Counted from the first letter of the stretch, positions 47,966 through 59,991 are shown. The stretch: 64,000 bases of DNA from Populus alba (GCF_005239225.2 NC_133289.1:13252889-13316888); one strand, 5' to 3'. The notes: generated from the letters alone by a model not told the origin. Numbers and translations: made by a program.

Positions 47966-48264
47966 AGCATAGTTTTGAAATCCGGTCCAGGCTGACGGGT
48001 TGATTCGGGATCCGGCCAACTCCTGGCTGGAACTAAGCCGGATTGAAGAAAAAATGAGGAAATGAAAAACCCAGCGTGACTCGACGGGTTGACCCAACAA
48101 GACTCGATTATAAACCCGTTGACTTTTATTTTTTGTTTATTTTTTTTTTACTAAAACGACGTTGTTTTGATTTAAAAAAAAAAAATTTGACTCGGCTAAT
48201 CGAGTGACTCAGTCAAAACCCGAAACCCGGGCCTTGAACCAGGCCGGGTCTTAAAACTATGCTT
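47966..48264. mobile_element. MITE with terminal inverted repeats
   Basis: The 5' end aagcatagttttgaaatccg and the reverse complement of the 3' end (aagcatagttttaagacccg) form imperfect terminal inverted repeats of about 27 bp around a 299-bp body. The body has gacgggttga, aaaacgacgttgttttga and cccgaaacccgggcc. There is no coding capacity. The target-site duplication is unclear. Confidence 0.72.
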
Positions 48265-50529
48265 AGAAATATTTAATTAGCAATAAATAGATTCTACAAT
48301 GGAGATTTGAAAGTGGGGATTATTTGCACTAGTGATAGCTGGGGGGGGGAGCGAGAGAGGTTTATTTGTGTAGGTGGGATGTTGTTGATCAAATAGATGA
48401 TCATGATAATTAATCAATTCCAAGTTGTTGATGGATAATTGATTTCTCAATCAATATGATATTTGTTCTTTGTTTTTCTTTATAGTAAGAATAAACTAGA
48501 ATTAAAAATCAAATTTTAAGCGAGAACCTTGTAAATTAAACAGAGTGTAGGAGTTTGCTTATAAACCTTAGCAAGCTTAGTAATCATGAGTAATGCCAAA
48601 GTAAAAAACAACACCACAATAACAAATGAAGCAATGAAAGTTAAAGAAAAATAAAAAGGAAAGCAGTAAAAGATATCAATGAAGGAAAAACATAATCTAT
48701 AGAAAAGATGGTTAAGAACTTGTGTTTATGAGACTAGCCATCTAGTGACTTGATGGCAATTTATATTATTATATTAGTATAAGTTTGAATTTCACATAAA
48801 CTTTTAATTATAATTTTTTACAAACAATTTTATAAAAAAATAAGAAATTTATATTTTGAATTCTAATACAGTTTTGATTTCATATTTTATATGTGTCTCT
48901 TTCTTGACAATCATATGATTCTAACTAATTTGTAATACTTGCTAGTTTAATTTATTAAGTATGCTTGTTGATAATAGAATTTGGTCCTCTAGTTAATCAT
49001 GCCAACTCTTATCTTTGTGGTTGATTACCTTTTATTTGTTGATCATGACTTCTAATCATTTTGGTAGATAATGACTTTTATTTCCTTAGTTGACAAATTC
49101 CTATCTTTTCTGGTTGATTTTGAATCTTTTTAAGCTTAATAAATTTTATTGTTGTCCATCGATTTTATCCTTCTTTTTCTTGTATAGTAATGAAAAAGAA
49201 CATTTTTAATTTATTCAACACATGAATTGTAATTTTTAATGTAAACAATACTAAAATTGATCAAATAAATTAACTATGAATTAATCAAATAAAGCATGCA
49301 TTTCTTTCTAACATAACGACCAATTAAATCATTTCAAACCAAACATCTTATGGCTATTTAGGCAAGATACTTAGGATTCTACAACCTGCAATGTTGAAAA
49401 CATAATTAATCCACCAATTATTATGTCCATCTCTTTTATAGAACTTCCAATTCTCCTTCAACATACACCATAGATTCTTAGGAAAAACAAACCAAAGACC
49501 CCAAGCTTTATTTCTAATCTCAGTAATGGTATCTTCAAGTTCTATATGAGCCATTGTTGCTCTTATAACTACATTGACTAGTTGAACAAAATGCAGCAAC
49601 ACCTCTAGATGGGAAATGAAAATGCTAGAAGAGAAGATTTTTAATGTGATTCAACTACTTAATTCCTATTAAGCCAAACAAGGAACTATTGACTACAATC
49701 TCTATGTTCCATGTTCATGTGTAGAGAGACTTGACATTTGATAGTTTTTCTTTAATAAGAATATAAGAAAGTTCATATGAATTTAAACATTTTAAAAGAT
49801 CAACTCATCTACTATGTTGTAGTTGCTAATGACAACACCCATATAAATATCTTTTTTTAAATTAAAAATCCATGATTTCCTTGATCTTACTAACTTTAGA
49901 CACTGTTGAATCTATAAGGATAAGAGCTTATAATGTAGTATCAAAACCAGAAACTCTACAAACTAGATGAAGATAAATGTCATATGTAAAGACTTAAAAC
50001 TAATTTTATAAAGAAAACCTCGTAACTCTTTTGCCATTATAATGAACATCTTTTTTTTTTCTCTCTTTGTACTTTTGACAACTCTATGAATGTAACTGAA
50101 TTTTCTTAACATCATGTTCTCGAGTTTGTTTAACATATATGGAATCAAACTTTATTCATTATATGCTTCTTAATTATTAAACAAAATTGTTTGGTGTTTT
50201 TTTTTTTCTGCATAACTTTTTGCAACTTCAAAAATGTTTGTTCATAAATCATCTAGCTTCTACATCATTTGTAAATAGTAAAAATAACTCAAGTTCCTAG
50301 TATTATTAAGAAATTACATTAGAAAACTTAAATCATATAACAAAACTAGCCAAACTATTAGCCCTAAAATATAAACCATAAATCTAAAATTCTATTACTC
50401 TTGCAATTTCTAGGTTAATCCTATAATTTATTTAAGAGTCTTATTTTTTATTTTATTTTCTCATGTAAAGCTGACAATTGTTTAGATATTGACTATAGAT
50501 TGATAAAAAGTACAACTAAATGGTAAACA
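48265..50529. other. AT-rich DNA, no recognised gene
   Basis: An 82-codon minus-strand frame (49354-49602) encodes a plausible but unrecognised peptide. Part of this stretch may be the 3' end of the gypsy element that follows. Confidence 0.3.
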
Positions 50530-51095
50530 CCTTCTTTTAAAAAAAATGGCAATAATGTATACACCATATCAATTTTGGGATCATTTGAAAAATTTGGTAT
50601 CTTTATAGCTAATTGGTAATATGGCCTTTCACACTAGATTACTCACTAAAATGTTCTTTGACTTAACATTCTATTTGTAAGATATTATCTAATAAGTGAT
50701 CTAATACAATAGTCTTTCTTTATTCAAATTATCTAACTCTACTAACATAGCAAACTAATAACCTATGATGTCAATATCACATTATGCAACTCTCTTGAGT
50801 AAATAAACTATAAGTTCTATAGGCAACAAAAAATCATGACCATAAGTTAAAGTAAATTGTGAAGTTTCTAAGATAGTTTTTTATAAAGTGTTATAAGCTC
50901 ACATTACCTTTAACAATACATCATGTCAAACCTTAAGATTGTTTTTGATCAATTTGTATAAGTTAAGAATCAAATTTTTATTGGTTGACTTAACTCATTA
51001 ACCTAAACATAACAGGTATAATGGATTCTTTTTAATCTACGCTCTTGTATGAATTGTTTCGTATCCTTTCTAGTAATTAAACATTGATCCTTGAT

Positions 51096-51141
<46 letters not shown>

Positions 51142-51630
51142 CAAACTTATAGATGTTTTTTCTTTTCTTTTTTTTATGAAATTGATCATAATTTATGGGT
51201 TGATTAATCGATAAGGAATGAGTTTAACGTATTATGTAGAGTACTTTATAGCTACTAGGATGATGTCCTCTTTCTAACCTTTAAAATACCATGGTTAAAA
51301 TGTTGAATTAAGCTTGTTTGATGGCACATGCTAGATTATACCAAATTATAGACATGATTAACACCTTTTTTTTCCTTCATAATTAATGCAATCTTTGGTT
51401 ATTCCTAACCAATGACAGTCATGGTTTATTATCGATCATCAATGTTCAAAAAGATGATGCTACTATGATAAAAGACCATTTTATTTCATAATCCATATTG
51501 ATCAAAGTCATTGACTTTCATATTGTTTCCTCTCACTAAAAAGAAAAAAAAAACTCTTGATAATGTTTGTGGCCACTACATGGTATGGAGTTCGTGTAGG
51601 ATATTCACACTTATATTCATTAACTATCTA
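50530..51630 (-). pseudogene. Ty3/gypsy integrase remnant
   Basis: Read on the minus strand, decayed but ordered integrase pieces appear: HVPSNKLNSTF*PWYF (51330-51282), ILVAIKYST*YVKLIPYR (51262-51209, the conserved ILVAIDYFTKW region), and after a (TA)n tract a stretch like NKNLI..NNLKV*HDVL. Then come SQFTLTYGHDFLLPIEL (about 50870-50795), ELDNLNKERL, and KAILPISYKDTKF (50632-50588), the integrase C-terminus. Stops and frameshifts are many. It belongs with the reverse transcriptase at 52690-53340; the TRIM at 51679-52088 now separates them. Confidence 0.87.
51098..51140. repeat. (TA)n microsatellite inside the integrase remnant
   Basis: A pure TA run of about 21 units interrupts the integrase reading just after the catalytic-core-like region. 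Confidence 0.9.
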
Positions 51631-51678
51631 TTTTATAATAAGTAAATAATCTTATGTTACTTTGACTTATTATGCTAT

Positions 51679-52088
51679 TGTAATATCTCATATCGGTGGG
51701 TGAGGACTTGGGAAAGTGCCTTATATAAGTATGCTTACCTTGACTTGTAAGAAGCATTTTGGGGCCATGCATGGCTACCAAGAACAAATCTATGAGACTC
51801 GTGGGTGAAAGTGAACAATATCTTACTAGTAGGATAGGGTGTTACATTGGTATCAGAGCCCAGCTCACTAGCTGTCTGATGGTGTTGATGGGGTCGTCAA
51901 GCTCCTTAAAGGGAGTGGATTGTAATATCTCACATTGACGAGTGAGGACTTGGAGGAGGGCCTTATATGAGCATGCTCACCTTGACTATCAAGATGCGTT
52001 TTGGGGCCATGTGTGGCTACCAAGAACAAGTCCGTGAGACCCTTAGGCTAAAACGAATAAAATCTTGCTAATGGGGTGGGGTGTTACA
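51679..52088 (-). mobile_element. Complete TRIM (miniature LTR retrotransposon), 410 bp
   Basis: Two LTRs of exactly 168 bp (51679-51846 and 51921-52088) both begin tgtaatatctca and end gggtgttaca. They are about 79% identical by my count. The 74-bp interior starts with ttggtatcagagcc, a near-perfect initiator-Met tRNA primer-binding site, and ends with the purine-rich ccttaaagggagtggat next to the second LTR. There is no coding capacity. Flanking pentamers gctat and attat agree at 3 of 5 bases, so a target duplication is only possible. The PBS puts the element in the plus orientation; the strand given is that of its gypsy host. Terminal-repeat retrotransposons in miniature depend on other elements for movement. 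No 5S-like box was seen, so it is not the Cassandra family. Confidence 0.93.
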
Positions 52089-52689
52089 ATTATTAATTTT
52101 AAAAGTATTTTTAAACCTATGCATAATTTTCATGGAACAAGTTTAGCTATAATAATATTGATGTTTTATTCTAGTTCATGGTTGATATCGAGGCAAAGGT
52201 GATCAGTTAAGAAATTAGCCAAATCTTGGCCTTCTAACTATTTTTTTATAGTATGTAACATAAATTTAACACAATGCTATATTTCACTTACCAATACGAC
52301 CTCATAAAAAAGACCTAGATAAAATGTACTTTATTAAGTGTGTTTTGCAAATTACATGCACATTTATTGGTAACGGATACCAACAAAGCTCTACACATGT
52401 AAAAGTACAAAGACAAACGAAGTTTATATATTATATTATAACAATTTTCAACATCTATAAAAATACGATTGAGATAATAGACAACCTACTCATGTCCAAC
52501 TTCCTTTTTTATGCTAATATTATACCAATTGATCCTTGCATAACAACAATGTAAAACCTTATAAATTTTCTGATTTTAGTGGGTCAATATTGGAGGTTTA
52601 GCTAGATCAATTATTATATTTTTAAAATAGTGTATTGCCTTATAGTCCATTAAAACTTATCTATGTTATTTCCTTTCAAGAGCTTAGTA

Positions 52690-53340
52690 TATGGTATGAT
52701 CTTTTTGACATTGTTCGATATAAACCTGTAAAGAAAATTGATTTTTCAATACAGTGATTTAACTCTTTCTTATTTAAGAGAGCTTGTTTTTTCAAGATGG
52801 TCTTTGTTTTGTTTTCATCCACCTCTATTCCATGTTAATTCTCCATAAATCCTAAAATGTTCCATACATAGACACCAAAGATACTTTTACCATCTTTATA
52901 TGATGTACTCTCATGCATTTAGAAGCTAAACATAGGTCACCAATATGAATCGTGTTAGTTTTTGATTTAACCACAATGTCATTGATTTATACCTTTGTAT
53001 CATGGTTGATCAAATCATGGGAGATTAAATCCATGGTGCCTTTATATTTATCACTAGCATTCTTAGGTCAAATGGAATTACTCCACTCATACATTTCTAG
53101 TGAGTAATGACATCTAAAAACAATATTTGATATATTGTCTTTTTCAATGAAGATCTTTGATTTATGAGAATTTTATTGCTAGCTATTAAATCAATCAACA
53201 TAAGAACCCTTCCTTGGACACTCAAGCTTTAGAATTGCAAGATTAAGATTTCTAAAATCTATGCAAACTTTTAGTTTAATAAATTTGCACATGCTTAAAT
53301 TGGTATGAGCTTGTATTTAGTCCCTATGTTAACTTCAATC
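52690..53340 (-). pseudogene. Ty3/gypsy reverse transcriptase remnant
   Basis: On the minus strand the conserved order of a plant gypsy reverse transcriptase is readable through stops and frameshifts: IDFRNLNLA (about 53262-53231), CHYSLEMYEW, GTMDLISHDLINHD, then V*INDIVVKSKTNTIHIGDL (about 52996-52940), where the YVDD catalytic box reads *IND. IEVDENKTKTILKK (52830-52789), NKKELNHCIEK and further text follow. Both Asp-Asp context and frame are lost, so it is dead. RNase H was not clearly found between 52088 and 52690. Confidence 0.88.
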
Positions 53341-54311
53341 AACATATCATAACTTTTAGCATGACCATTATCTATTCTCTTGAAGGCATGATCATTAAAT
53401 AATCTTGATCTAGTTTTGTCAAACAAATTCTTTCTTAGACAATCCTTTTTAAAATGTAAATAAGTCTTAATGACTCATTTTTCCATGTTTCAAATTCCTA
53501 ATCAACATTTTCTTGTTGTAAGTTGCTTGATCAAGCAAACTCTTTTGTTAGTCATCCTATTTCTACTATTTTCTTGCTAACTATTAAGTTGATTGTGCGA
53601 CCCATATTATCTATGCTTACAATGCTTACGAATTGGATTAGGTCAACATCATTATTATATAGTCATGCTTCTATCATCTCTAAATTTACTACAAATGGCT
53701 TGTCATCTTCCTTAATAGTCTTAGTTAACCCATTTAGTAGTCAAAGCATCAATATTTGATCTATGGATTAGGTCAACATCATTGATTAGTGTGTATCCAA
53801 ATAAAAGGTATTTCCAATATACATTTAACAGTTAATGGATTATCACACCCTGTCTAGGAAAAAAGAAATTCTTTATTTTTTTCATGCTATAAGATTAGAG
53901 CATCGTCGATTATATTTCTGGAATACGGATTGAGATTTGGACGACGACCTGCTGACAATGACAAGTTAGTAACGTTCACTAATATGAAGACATGATGATA
54001 AATACAGCAACTAAAGAAAAATAAATTTCTCAGCCTCTTGATCATGTAGACTGGAATTGGTAATGCAACCGCTAATGCCACGATCATATTCAGATTTGAA
54101 ATTTCATTTCCGATTGAGTTATTAAGATACAAATATCATAGCCAGGACAAGAATGCCAATGAATGCAACCGCGATGGCAACTTCGGCCAACTATTTTCTT
54201 ACTAAGAACAATCTGAATATACACATAACAGTAGATGACTCACCATGAAGTATGTTATTTGAAGCACCTTTGCACATATACAGACAAATTCTTAAATTAA
54301 GAGTTGTATGT
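53341..54311. other. Probable upstream part of the gypsy remnant, then thioredoxin 3' flank
   Basis: 53341-53830 lies where protease/gag-pol linker would be but no motif was secured. 53880-54311 is the 3' flank of the thioredoxin gene. Confidence 0.3.
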
Positions 54312-56922
54312 TCATGTAGATCCTGCTGGCTTGTCCTGTGACGCTGACACAGATTCAATAGTCAGCTCTCCAACTCCCTTGGGAGGACCAATGCTGCAAC
54401 GGGCTGTGTTGTGCATCTCAATAGAATCTTTTATTTTTTGAAACTGCGGATGATTTTGAGAAGAACCACATGTAACTAACAGTCAATATCAGCAGCACAA
54501 AGAAAATTATTCATTTACACAAACTGCATTTTCGCTCAAGTTAATAATTATAGGCTGTTATCCCATCCCCTACTGTAAGAAATGAACTAAATCTCAAGCA
54601 ATTAGAAGATTCCTTGTTCATTTGTCCACCATATGGGGCCTTCCTAAGCTCTTCTACCACACCAGTTAGAACTTTCACCAAGTAAAGTTGTTTAATAACG
54701 ATAGATGAATCAGATTTTAATATTTGATCCACTTCTTCAATTGCACACTCTGATTGTGTGCCTAGACAGGATAAAACCTTATCACTAGCTTCATAGTTTC
54801 TCTATGATGGTATCATTTTTCTTTTCTTCAGCTCCCACATCAGAAATAAAACCTTATCGCTGGCTTCATATCTTATCATATACTATGGACAAGTTAATTG
54901 GGGAACTGCTGCTCTAGAGTTGAGTATGAGTGTTGACAAATAAGACATGCATTAAAAAGAAAAGAAAAAAGAAGAAGAGGTACTTACCTTAACTAGTGAA
55001 CATGAAAAGGATTCAAGTTGTCCATGGGCTCCTCGATAGAAGTGGAAATAAGGAAGCACCTTAACATTCAAACTTTTGCACATAGGCTTGTTTTCATCAA
55101 AATTGACTTTCAGGAATAAAATTTCAGGATGCTCTTCAGCTGTTCTGCAGAGCTGTATATCCATCACAAGAAAAATTTGTTAAGCTACACCAAAAACAAT
55201 TTATAGAAACAGTTCAGAACCAATTTCCTCTATTCTTACATTGTCTCGTGCATCCAAATTCATAAAAGACAATGTTCTTTCCACATAAAGTAATAATTTA
55301 CATACAGAGGCCACGGTTAGCAACAAATATATGATAAAGAAGAGAAATGATATCCAGAACTACTATGATTCTTTTTAAAAATTAATATTCGAAAGATCAA
55401 ACTCTTCAAGATGAACTTTTACAGCTTGTTAATTTGCATTGTTGCTCACTAAAAAAAATTGTTTAATATCAAGATTTACCTTTCAGATCCCATCATATGC
55501 GTGCACTAAAGTTCAATGAGAAATCCACATTACTAACAAATGACATAGTACCTCACAGAATTGTTTCCAGTTAAAGGTTACCATGTGATATAATAATAAT
55601 AAAAGAGGAAAAAAGCATGAATAGGTTGCCTCTATCATTTTTGAAATGTTTGGCAATACCTTAACTGCTTCTATGATTGTTTCCAGTTTACTTTATCAAG
55701 GTGGCAAATGAGTTTGAGCCATCAGATTTACTGCCTTTTGCATCATATTCAATAAAATTTACAAGCTCTATTGTATGCGCATCCCCAACTAGTTTGTGAT
55801 TGAAGCTTGGTTAAGGTATATTTTCCATCCCTCAAAGAGATGGATCCAGGATTGAAGGCATGGGGGGTGCAGGCAACAAAGTAAACTAATTTTCTCGAAA
55901 CTAACACTTTTTGGAGGAAGGGGATCAAACGGTCATCTTTTTTAGGGAGAGGGAGGAAAACCTCCAACCACTGGTGGATTAAATACGTTGAGAAAAACAT
56001 ACCAAGGACAAAAGCGAGCACAATTTTAAGGAATCAAACTGAATTTTTTAGAAAGTAACATAATGTGGATATGTCAGTCATTACTTTAAAGTTTGCTTAA
56101 CGGTACAACACAGAATCCTCAAAACTATAAGAGATGGTAACCAGGCTACTGCGAGCAATGAACAAGTTTAGGAATGCAGGAACCAAACGTCAAGTAAAAA
56201 GAAGAATTACCTTGGGAAATAAGGCTCGACAAGAAGCGCACCAGGTCCCATAAAATTCGACAATTACTAGCCTATCCTCAGCTTGACTTAAGGCACTCAA
56301 AAATTCATCTGTCGAATGAATGTCGATCATATTTGGTCCTGCATTCCTCTCCCACCATTTTGGTTGCTCAGTTTCAGCAACAGCTGCATGTACCTGAAAC
56401 AAATCGTTCAAACAACGAATATCTGGAACAAAATTGATGTGCTGTGCAACACGGAGAAGGTCAGTAGTTGGTTCTCTGTGGGTAATTAACAAGTGACATT
56501 ATTTAATCTACGTCAGAGGCAATATGTGATTTATGCAAGGAATTCTACATACTCGACTAACACTCTAACTGCAATGTAAGATCCTAGTTTGTGCACATAT
56601 AGGAAGAGTAATAAATTCAGTATTACATGACAAAGTAAAAGAGTTTAGACAACTGGGTTGTCAACAATTTGTAGAAAAGAGAAGAAATAAAAAGGGGACT
56701 CGTAATTCAAACGAAAACACAAGAAGAAGAAGATTGTACCTTGAAAGAGAGGAATTGGTCCCTGGGAGAGGAAGAGAAGCGAGAAAGAGAGACCCTCTTA
56801 TCTGTAAAACTAATCTGATTGTGAGACAGGAGGGGTTGGAGAGAAGTAGAGTTGTTGGAGACTAGCAGAGAAGAAGGGACGCGAAGCGAGCGCAAGGATG
56901 GTAATCCAACCACATCCGCCAT
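54312..56922 (-). CDS. ACHT2: Atypical chloroplast thioredoxin, ACHT / thioredoxin-like 2 type (4 exons)
   Basis: Minus-strand exons 56922-56740, 56393-56211, 55152-54988 and 54443-54312 are all GT-AG and in frame; they join to 220 residues plus TGA. The first ~60 residues are Ser/Arg-rich and low in acids, a plastid transit peptide. The thioredoxin domain runs from about residue 80 to 190: [35 protein letters not shown] with the redox site WCASC (112-116), [20 protein letters not shown], cis-Pro region [10 protein letters not shown] and FSCSLVK. These thioredoxins of the atypical Cys/His-rich class accept electrons from 2-Cys peroxiredoxin and oxidise plastid targets (family knowledge). Arabidopsis ACHT1/2 share the extra Cys and the [20 protein letters not shown] stretch. 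WCASC instead of WCGSC is a mild change. Which of ACHT1 or ACHT2 it is rests on synteny. Confidence 0.95.
54541..54870 (-). other. Unexplained coding-like stretch in thioredoxin intron 3
   Basis: On the minus strand one frame is open for about 83 codons (54791 to 54541). It encodes a protein-like mixed sequence ([20 protein letters not shown], then [20 protein letters not shown] and [16 protein letters not shown]). It is neither low complexity nor AT-biased like chance frames around it. Just upstream, a 25-bp segment (54771-54795) is repeated at 54846-54870 with 2 differences. It lies in the same strand as the host gene but is not needed for its frame. Family not recognised. It may be a captured gene fragment or an unused exon. 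Confidence 0.45.
55745..55985 (-). mobile_element. SINE-like insertion in thioredoxin intron 2
   Basis: On the minus strand there is an A-box-like ccagtggttggagg (55974-55959) and a B-box-like cgtttgatcccc (55932-55920). A phrase caaactagttggggatgcgc, a widespread plant SINE-type motif, lies near the 3' end (about 55800-55780). The box spacing of ~45 bp fits a tRNA-derived element. Its 90-codon open frame is not a gene. Confidence 0.45.
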
Positions 56923-57016
56923 TTACACACAGAAGATTGCTTGAATGACAGATAAGATAGATTTTGGAGGTGCAAAAACAGAATCTATGTAGTAGATGAT
57001 TATTATTCAAGGGCTA

Positions 57017-57022
57017 CTACAT
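57017..57022 (-). promoter_or_regulatory. Start-stop upstream AUG (ATGTAG) in the thioredoxin leader
   Basis: An ATG followed at once by TAG lies 94 bp upstream of the main ATG, and no other ATG lies between. Minimal AUG-stop upstream frames stall ribosomes and regulate some plant mRNAs. It is only relevant if transcription starts upstream of it. Confidence 0.3.
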
Positions 57023-57409
57023 GAGATGAGGGAAAGAGAGAGCGAGTTTTCAGTGGTCTCTCCCTCTCTCTTCTTTTGTACTGCCTGCGCTCCCTCGACA
57101 GCGAGTTTTGTGTTTGTGTTTGTGTGAACCAGATCGTACCACCACTATACTCCCACTTGTGTCTATATTTGTTAATATAATAATACTTTATAGGTCAATT
57201 TACTGTCAAACCTGTATTTTTTTTATTAAAAAAAAACCCCAATCAAGCCTCTTCTTTTTTTCCCCTTAATGTTCATCAACATTTTTTTCTAAATTTTCTT
57301 TTAAATTAATATCTTTTTAATGAATAAATGTGCACATTAGATTGAAAATGTTGGTGTTTATTAACTTTTCTATGATTTTTTTTTTTAAATTAACATCATT
57401 TTAGTTAAG

Positions 57410-57790
57410 GGTGAGAGAAAAAATTGAAAAACAATTATCGAAAAAACCGAACAGTAAAAAAAACCAATTAAACCGATTAAAATTTTGAAAAAACTGATCG
57501 ATTTGATTCAGTTTCAATTTTATAAATCTAAAACAAAAAAATCGAACTAAATCGAACCGAACCGAACCGAACCCAAACAACAAAAAAACCTAGCCAAACC
57601 AGAAAAAACCGAGCCAAACCAAAAAAATCGAGTCAAACTGGAAAACACCAAGCCAAAACTGAGCCAAACTGAAAAAATGAAGCCAAACCAAAAAAACTGA
57701 GCCAAACCGGTTTTTGTCCTAAAAAACCGAACCGAACCAAAACTAGTCGGTTTGATCCGATTTCGGTTTTTCTTTTTAAATTCGGTTTAG
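57410..57790. repeat. A-rich dispersed element with an internal ~20-bp minisatellite
   Basis: 57590-57715 has about six units of gagccaaaccaaaaaaa-type sequence. They are flanked by (cgaac)n-like aaccgaaccgaaccgaaccc (57557-57574) and by ccgaaccgaacc near 57730. The right end (ggtttttctttttaaattcggttta) is roughly inverted to the left part. Spurious minus-strand frames (57401-57583 and 57633-57875) arise from it. Confidence 0.7.
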
Positions 57791-59991
57791 TTACTTTTTT
57801 TTTGATAAAAATCAAATCGAATTGAAAATTATCAATTTTAATTTTAATGTATAAATTGAGAAATGTTGAAAACATTTATTGCTTCATTATAAAATTTACA
57901 AGTTTTTTTTTTATTTTCAATTGAGAATGAGTATATATAGATGTTTCAATTTAATTATATGTATGAATTGGGAATTATGGAGAAAAACATACATAATAAT
58001 CAAATGAAAAAAAATAATGGGAAATTAATTTAATTTGTCCTTATTTTTTATGTATAAATTGTCTAAATTATCTATCCAATTCTAATTGCTACCAATTTAT
58101 TCCTAGATATTAAGACATTCTTCAATCTATCTTTATCTCATAAATTCTTATTTAAATTGAAGAAAATACTCTCAAGTGAGAAACTAAAATCTAACCTATT
58201 TTTTTTATATAAAAAAAATAACCATGAAAAAAACAATTCATTTTTCTCAAATTTACTTATTTAAATCATTAAAAGGGCTTTTATTTTTTTAAGTGAGAAT
58301 TTTTTTCAGTTTGCATGAAAACATCTACTAAAATAATAAATCAGAGAATGGCCTCAATTCTAAGGATAGATTGATAGCAAATGGAATTGTAAGAACAAAT
58401 TGGAGACTTAAGTTAAAATATAAAGATAAATTTAAATAATTCCTCAAAGTTTAAAAAAGATATTACATTTATATATAACACTCCTAATTATAAATGTTAC
58501 TAATTTTTTTTTTTTTTTTTTATCTCTGTACATAAGCTTCTATTTATAAAAGATTGTCTGTAGGCTATATAAAAGATCACAACTTTTTTATTAAATATTT
58601 TGCTTAAAAACTTTCTTTGGACGTTAGATTAAGAAAACCAATGATAATTTTTTAATCCCTCATACGAATTTGAAGTTAATTAAGTTTTAAAATAACTAAA
58701 ATTTCTAACCTGTTTTTTTTTTTTTTTTTGACCTATTTTAGTGGATTTCGTCCCTATAGACTTTTAAAATACGAAATTGGTTGATATTATTTTATATTGA
58801 CATGAAGCAAAAGCTTTTATTCAAAATTATTGAGAGAAAAAAAAATTAATTATATAAAATAAAAAAAGGGGAAGAAATTCAAAACAAAAACAATAAAAAA
58901 TAAAAAATATAACTTTTTAAAAAATGATGTTAATATTACTACCCTCATCATCCAAATAAGATTGCAAGAGTTTTTATATTCCGAAGACATTTTTCATCAC
59001 TCATCTTATTTCATGGAGAGTGGTTAAAAATGATATCATTTCTAGTATACATAAAAATACAAGAAACATAAGCAACATAAACTTTTTTGAAATAGGGTCA
59101 CACCACAAGATTATAATTCAAATTTTTTTACTATTTTCACTTAGCAAAACTTAATAATAGATGTCTTTTATGATGTTTTTATATGCTAGGAAAAGTCTTA
59201 AATAAAGCTGGAAGAATAATAAAAGAGTTTTAAATCAAATAATAAAAAATCATAAATTAACTAAAAAAATATAGCAAATCTCAAATAATAATTTATAGGT
59301 CTTATTTGAAGGCTTTCCTAATGACTAAAGGTAATGAAATTTTAAATCTCGGAAATCTTCTACCAACATTCCAACTTGATCCAATAGTTGAATACATATT
59401 TATGCTTATTAAAATAAAATTACAACTTAGGAAAAAATCTTTCACATTAGTCTTCCCGTGTTAACACCCTTGCGCTCTACCGAACTCTAGCTTATTGGTA
59501 TTATATAATTAACCGACTCAAATAAAGCAGGTAAAAAATCAATTCCTAAAATACTTTGAATCTTTATAGAACTAACATATTTGAATGGTTAACTTCTAAT
59601 TTTGTTTTTTTTTTTTTTAAGTTCACCTTATCTCATGTGTCTTGAAGAAGTCATTGAAAGCCTTTTTAAACCTTCTAGCCCTAAGTCTTGTCATTAGACT
59701 AATTGGAACCTTTAACGGATCTCTTGGTGCTGCTTGGATTGCATCCTTTCCTCTCTCCTAAAAAAAAAGATTCATACTCAAATCATCACTTGCATCAAAT
59801 AAAGATAGATAAATTAAATATTGAATGTATTATTAACACCATACTCACTGAGTAGATTAATTTATAATTTCATTTGCAAAATATTTTTTTCCAAATAATT
59901 TATATTTACTTTAGACTCATTAATCAAAGATAAGGAATACATTTACAAATAATATATATATATAAACTTAAATAAACATCAAAGATAAGGA

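Noticed and set aside
49354..49602. 82-codon minus-strand frame with Trp-rich peptide
   Set aside because: It looks protein-like but no family was recognised and it lies beside a dead gypsy element. Not enough to call a gene.
51679..52088. Cassandra-type TRIM
   Set aside because: No 5S rRNA-like promoter boxes are present in the LTRs.
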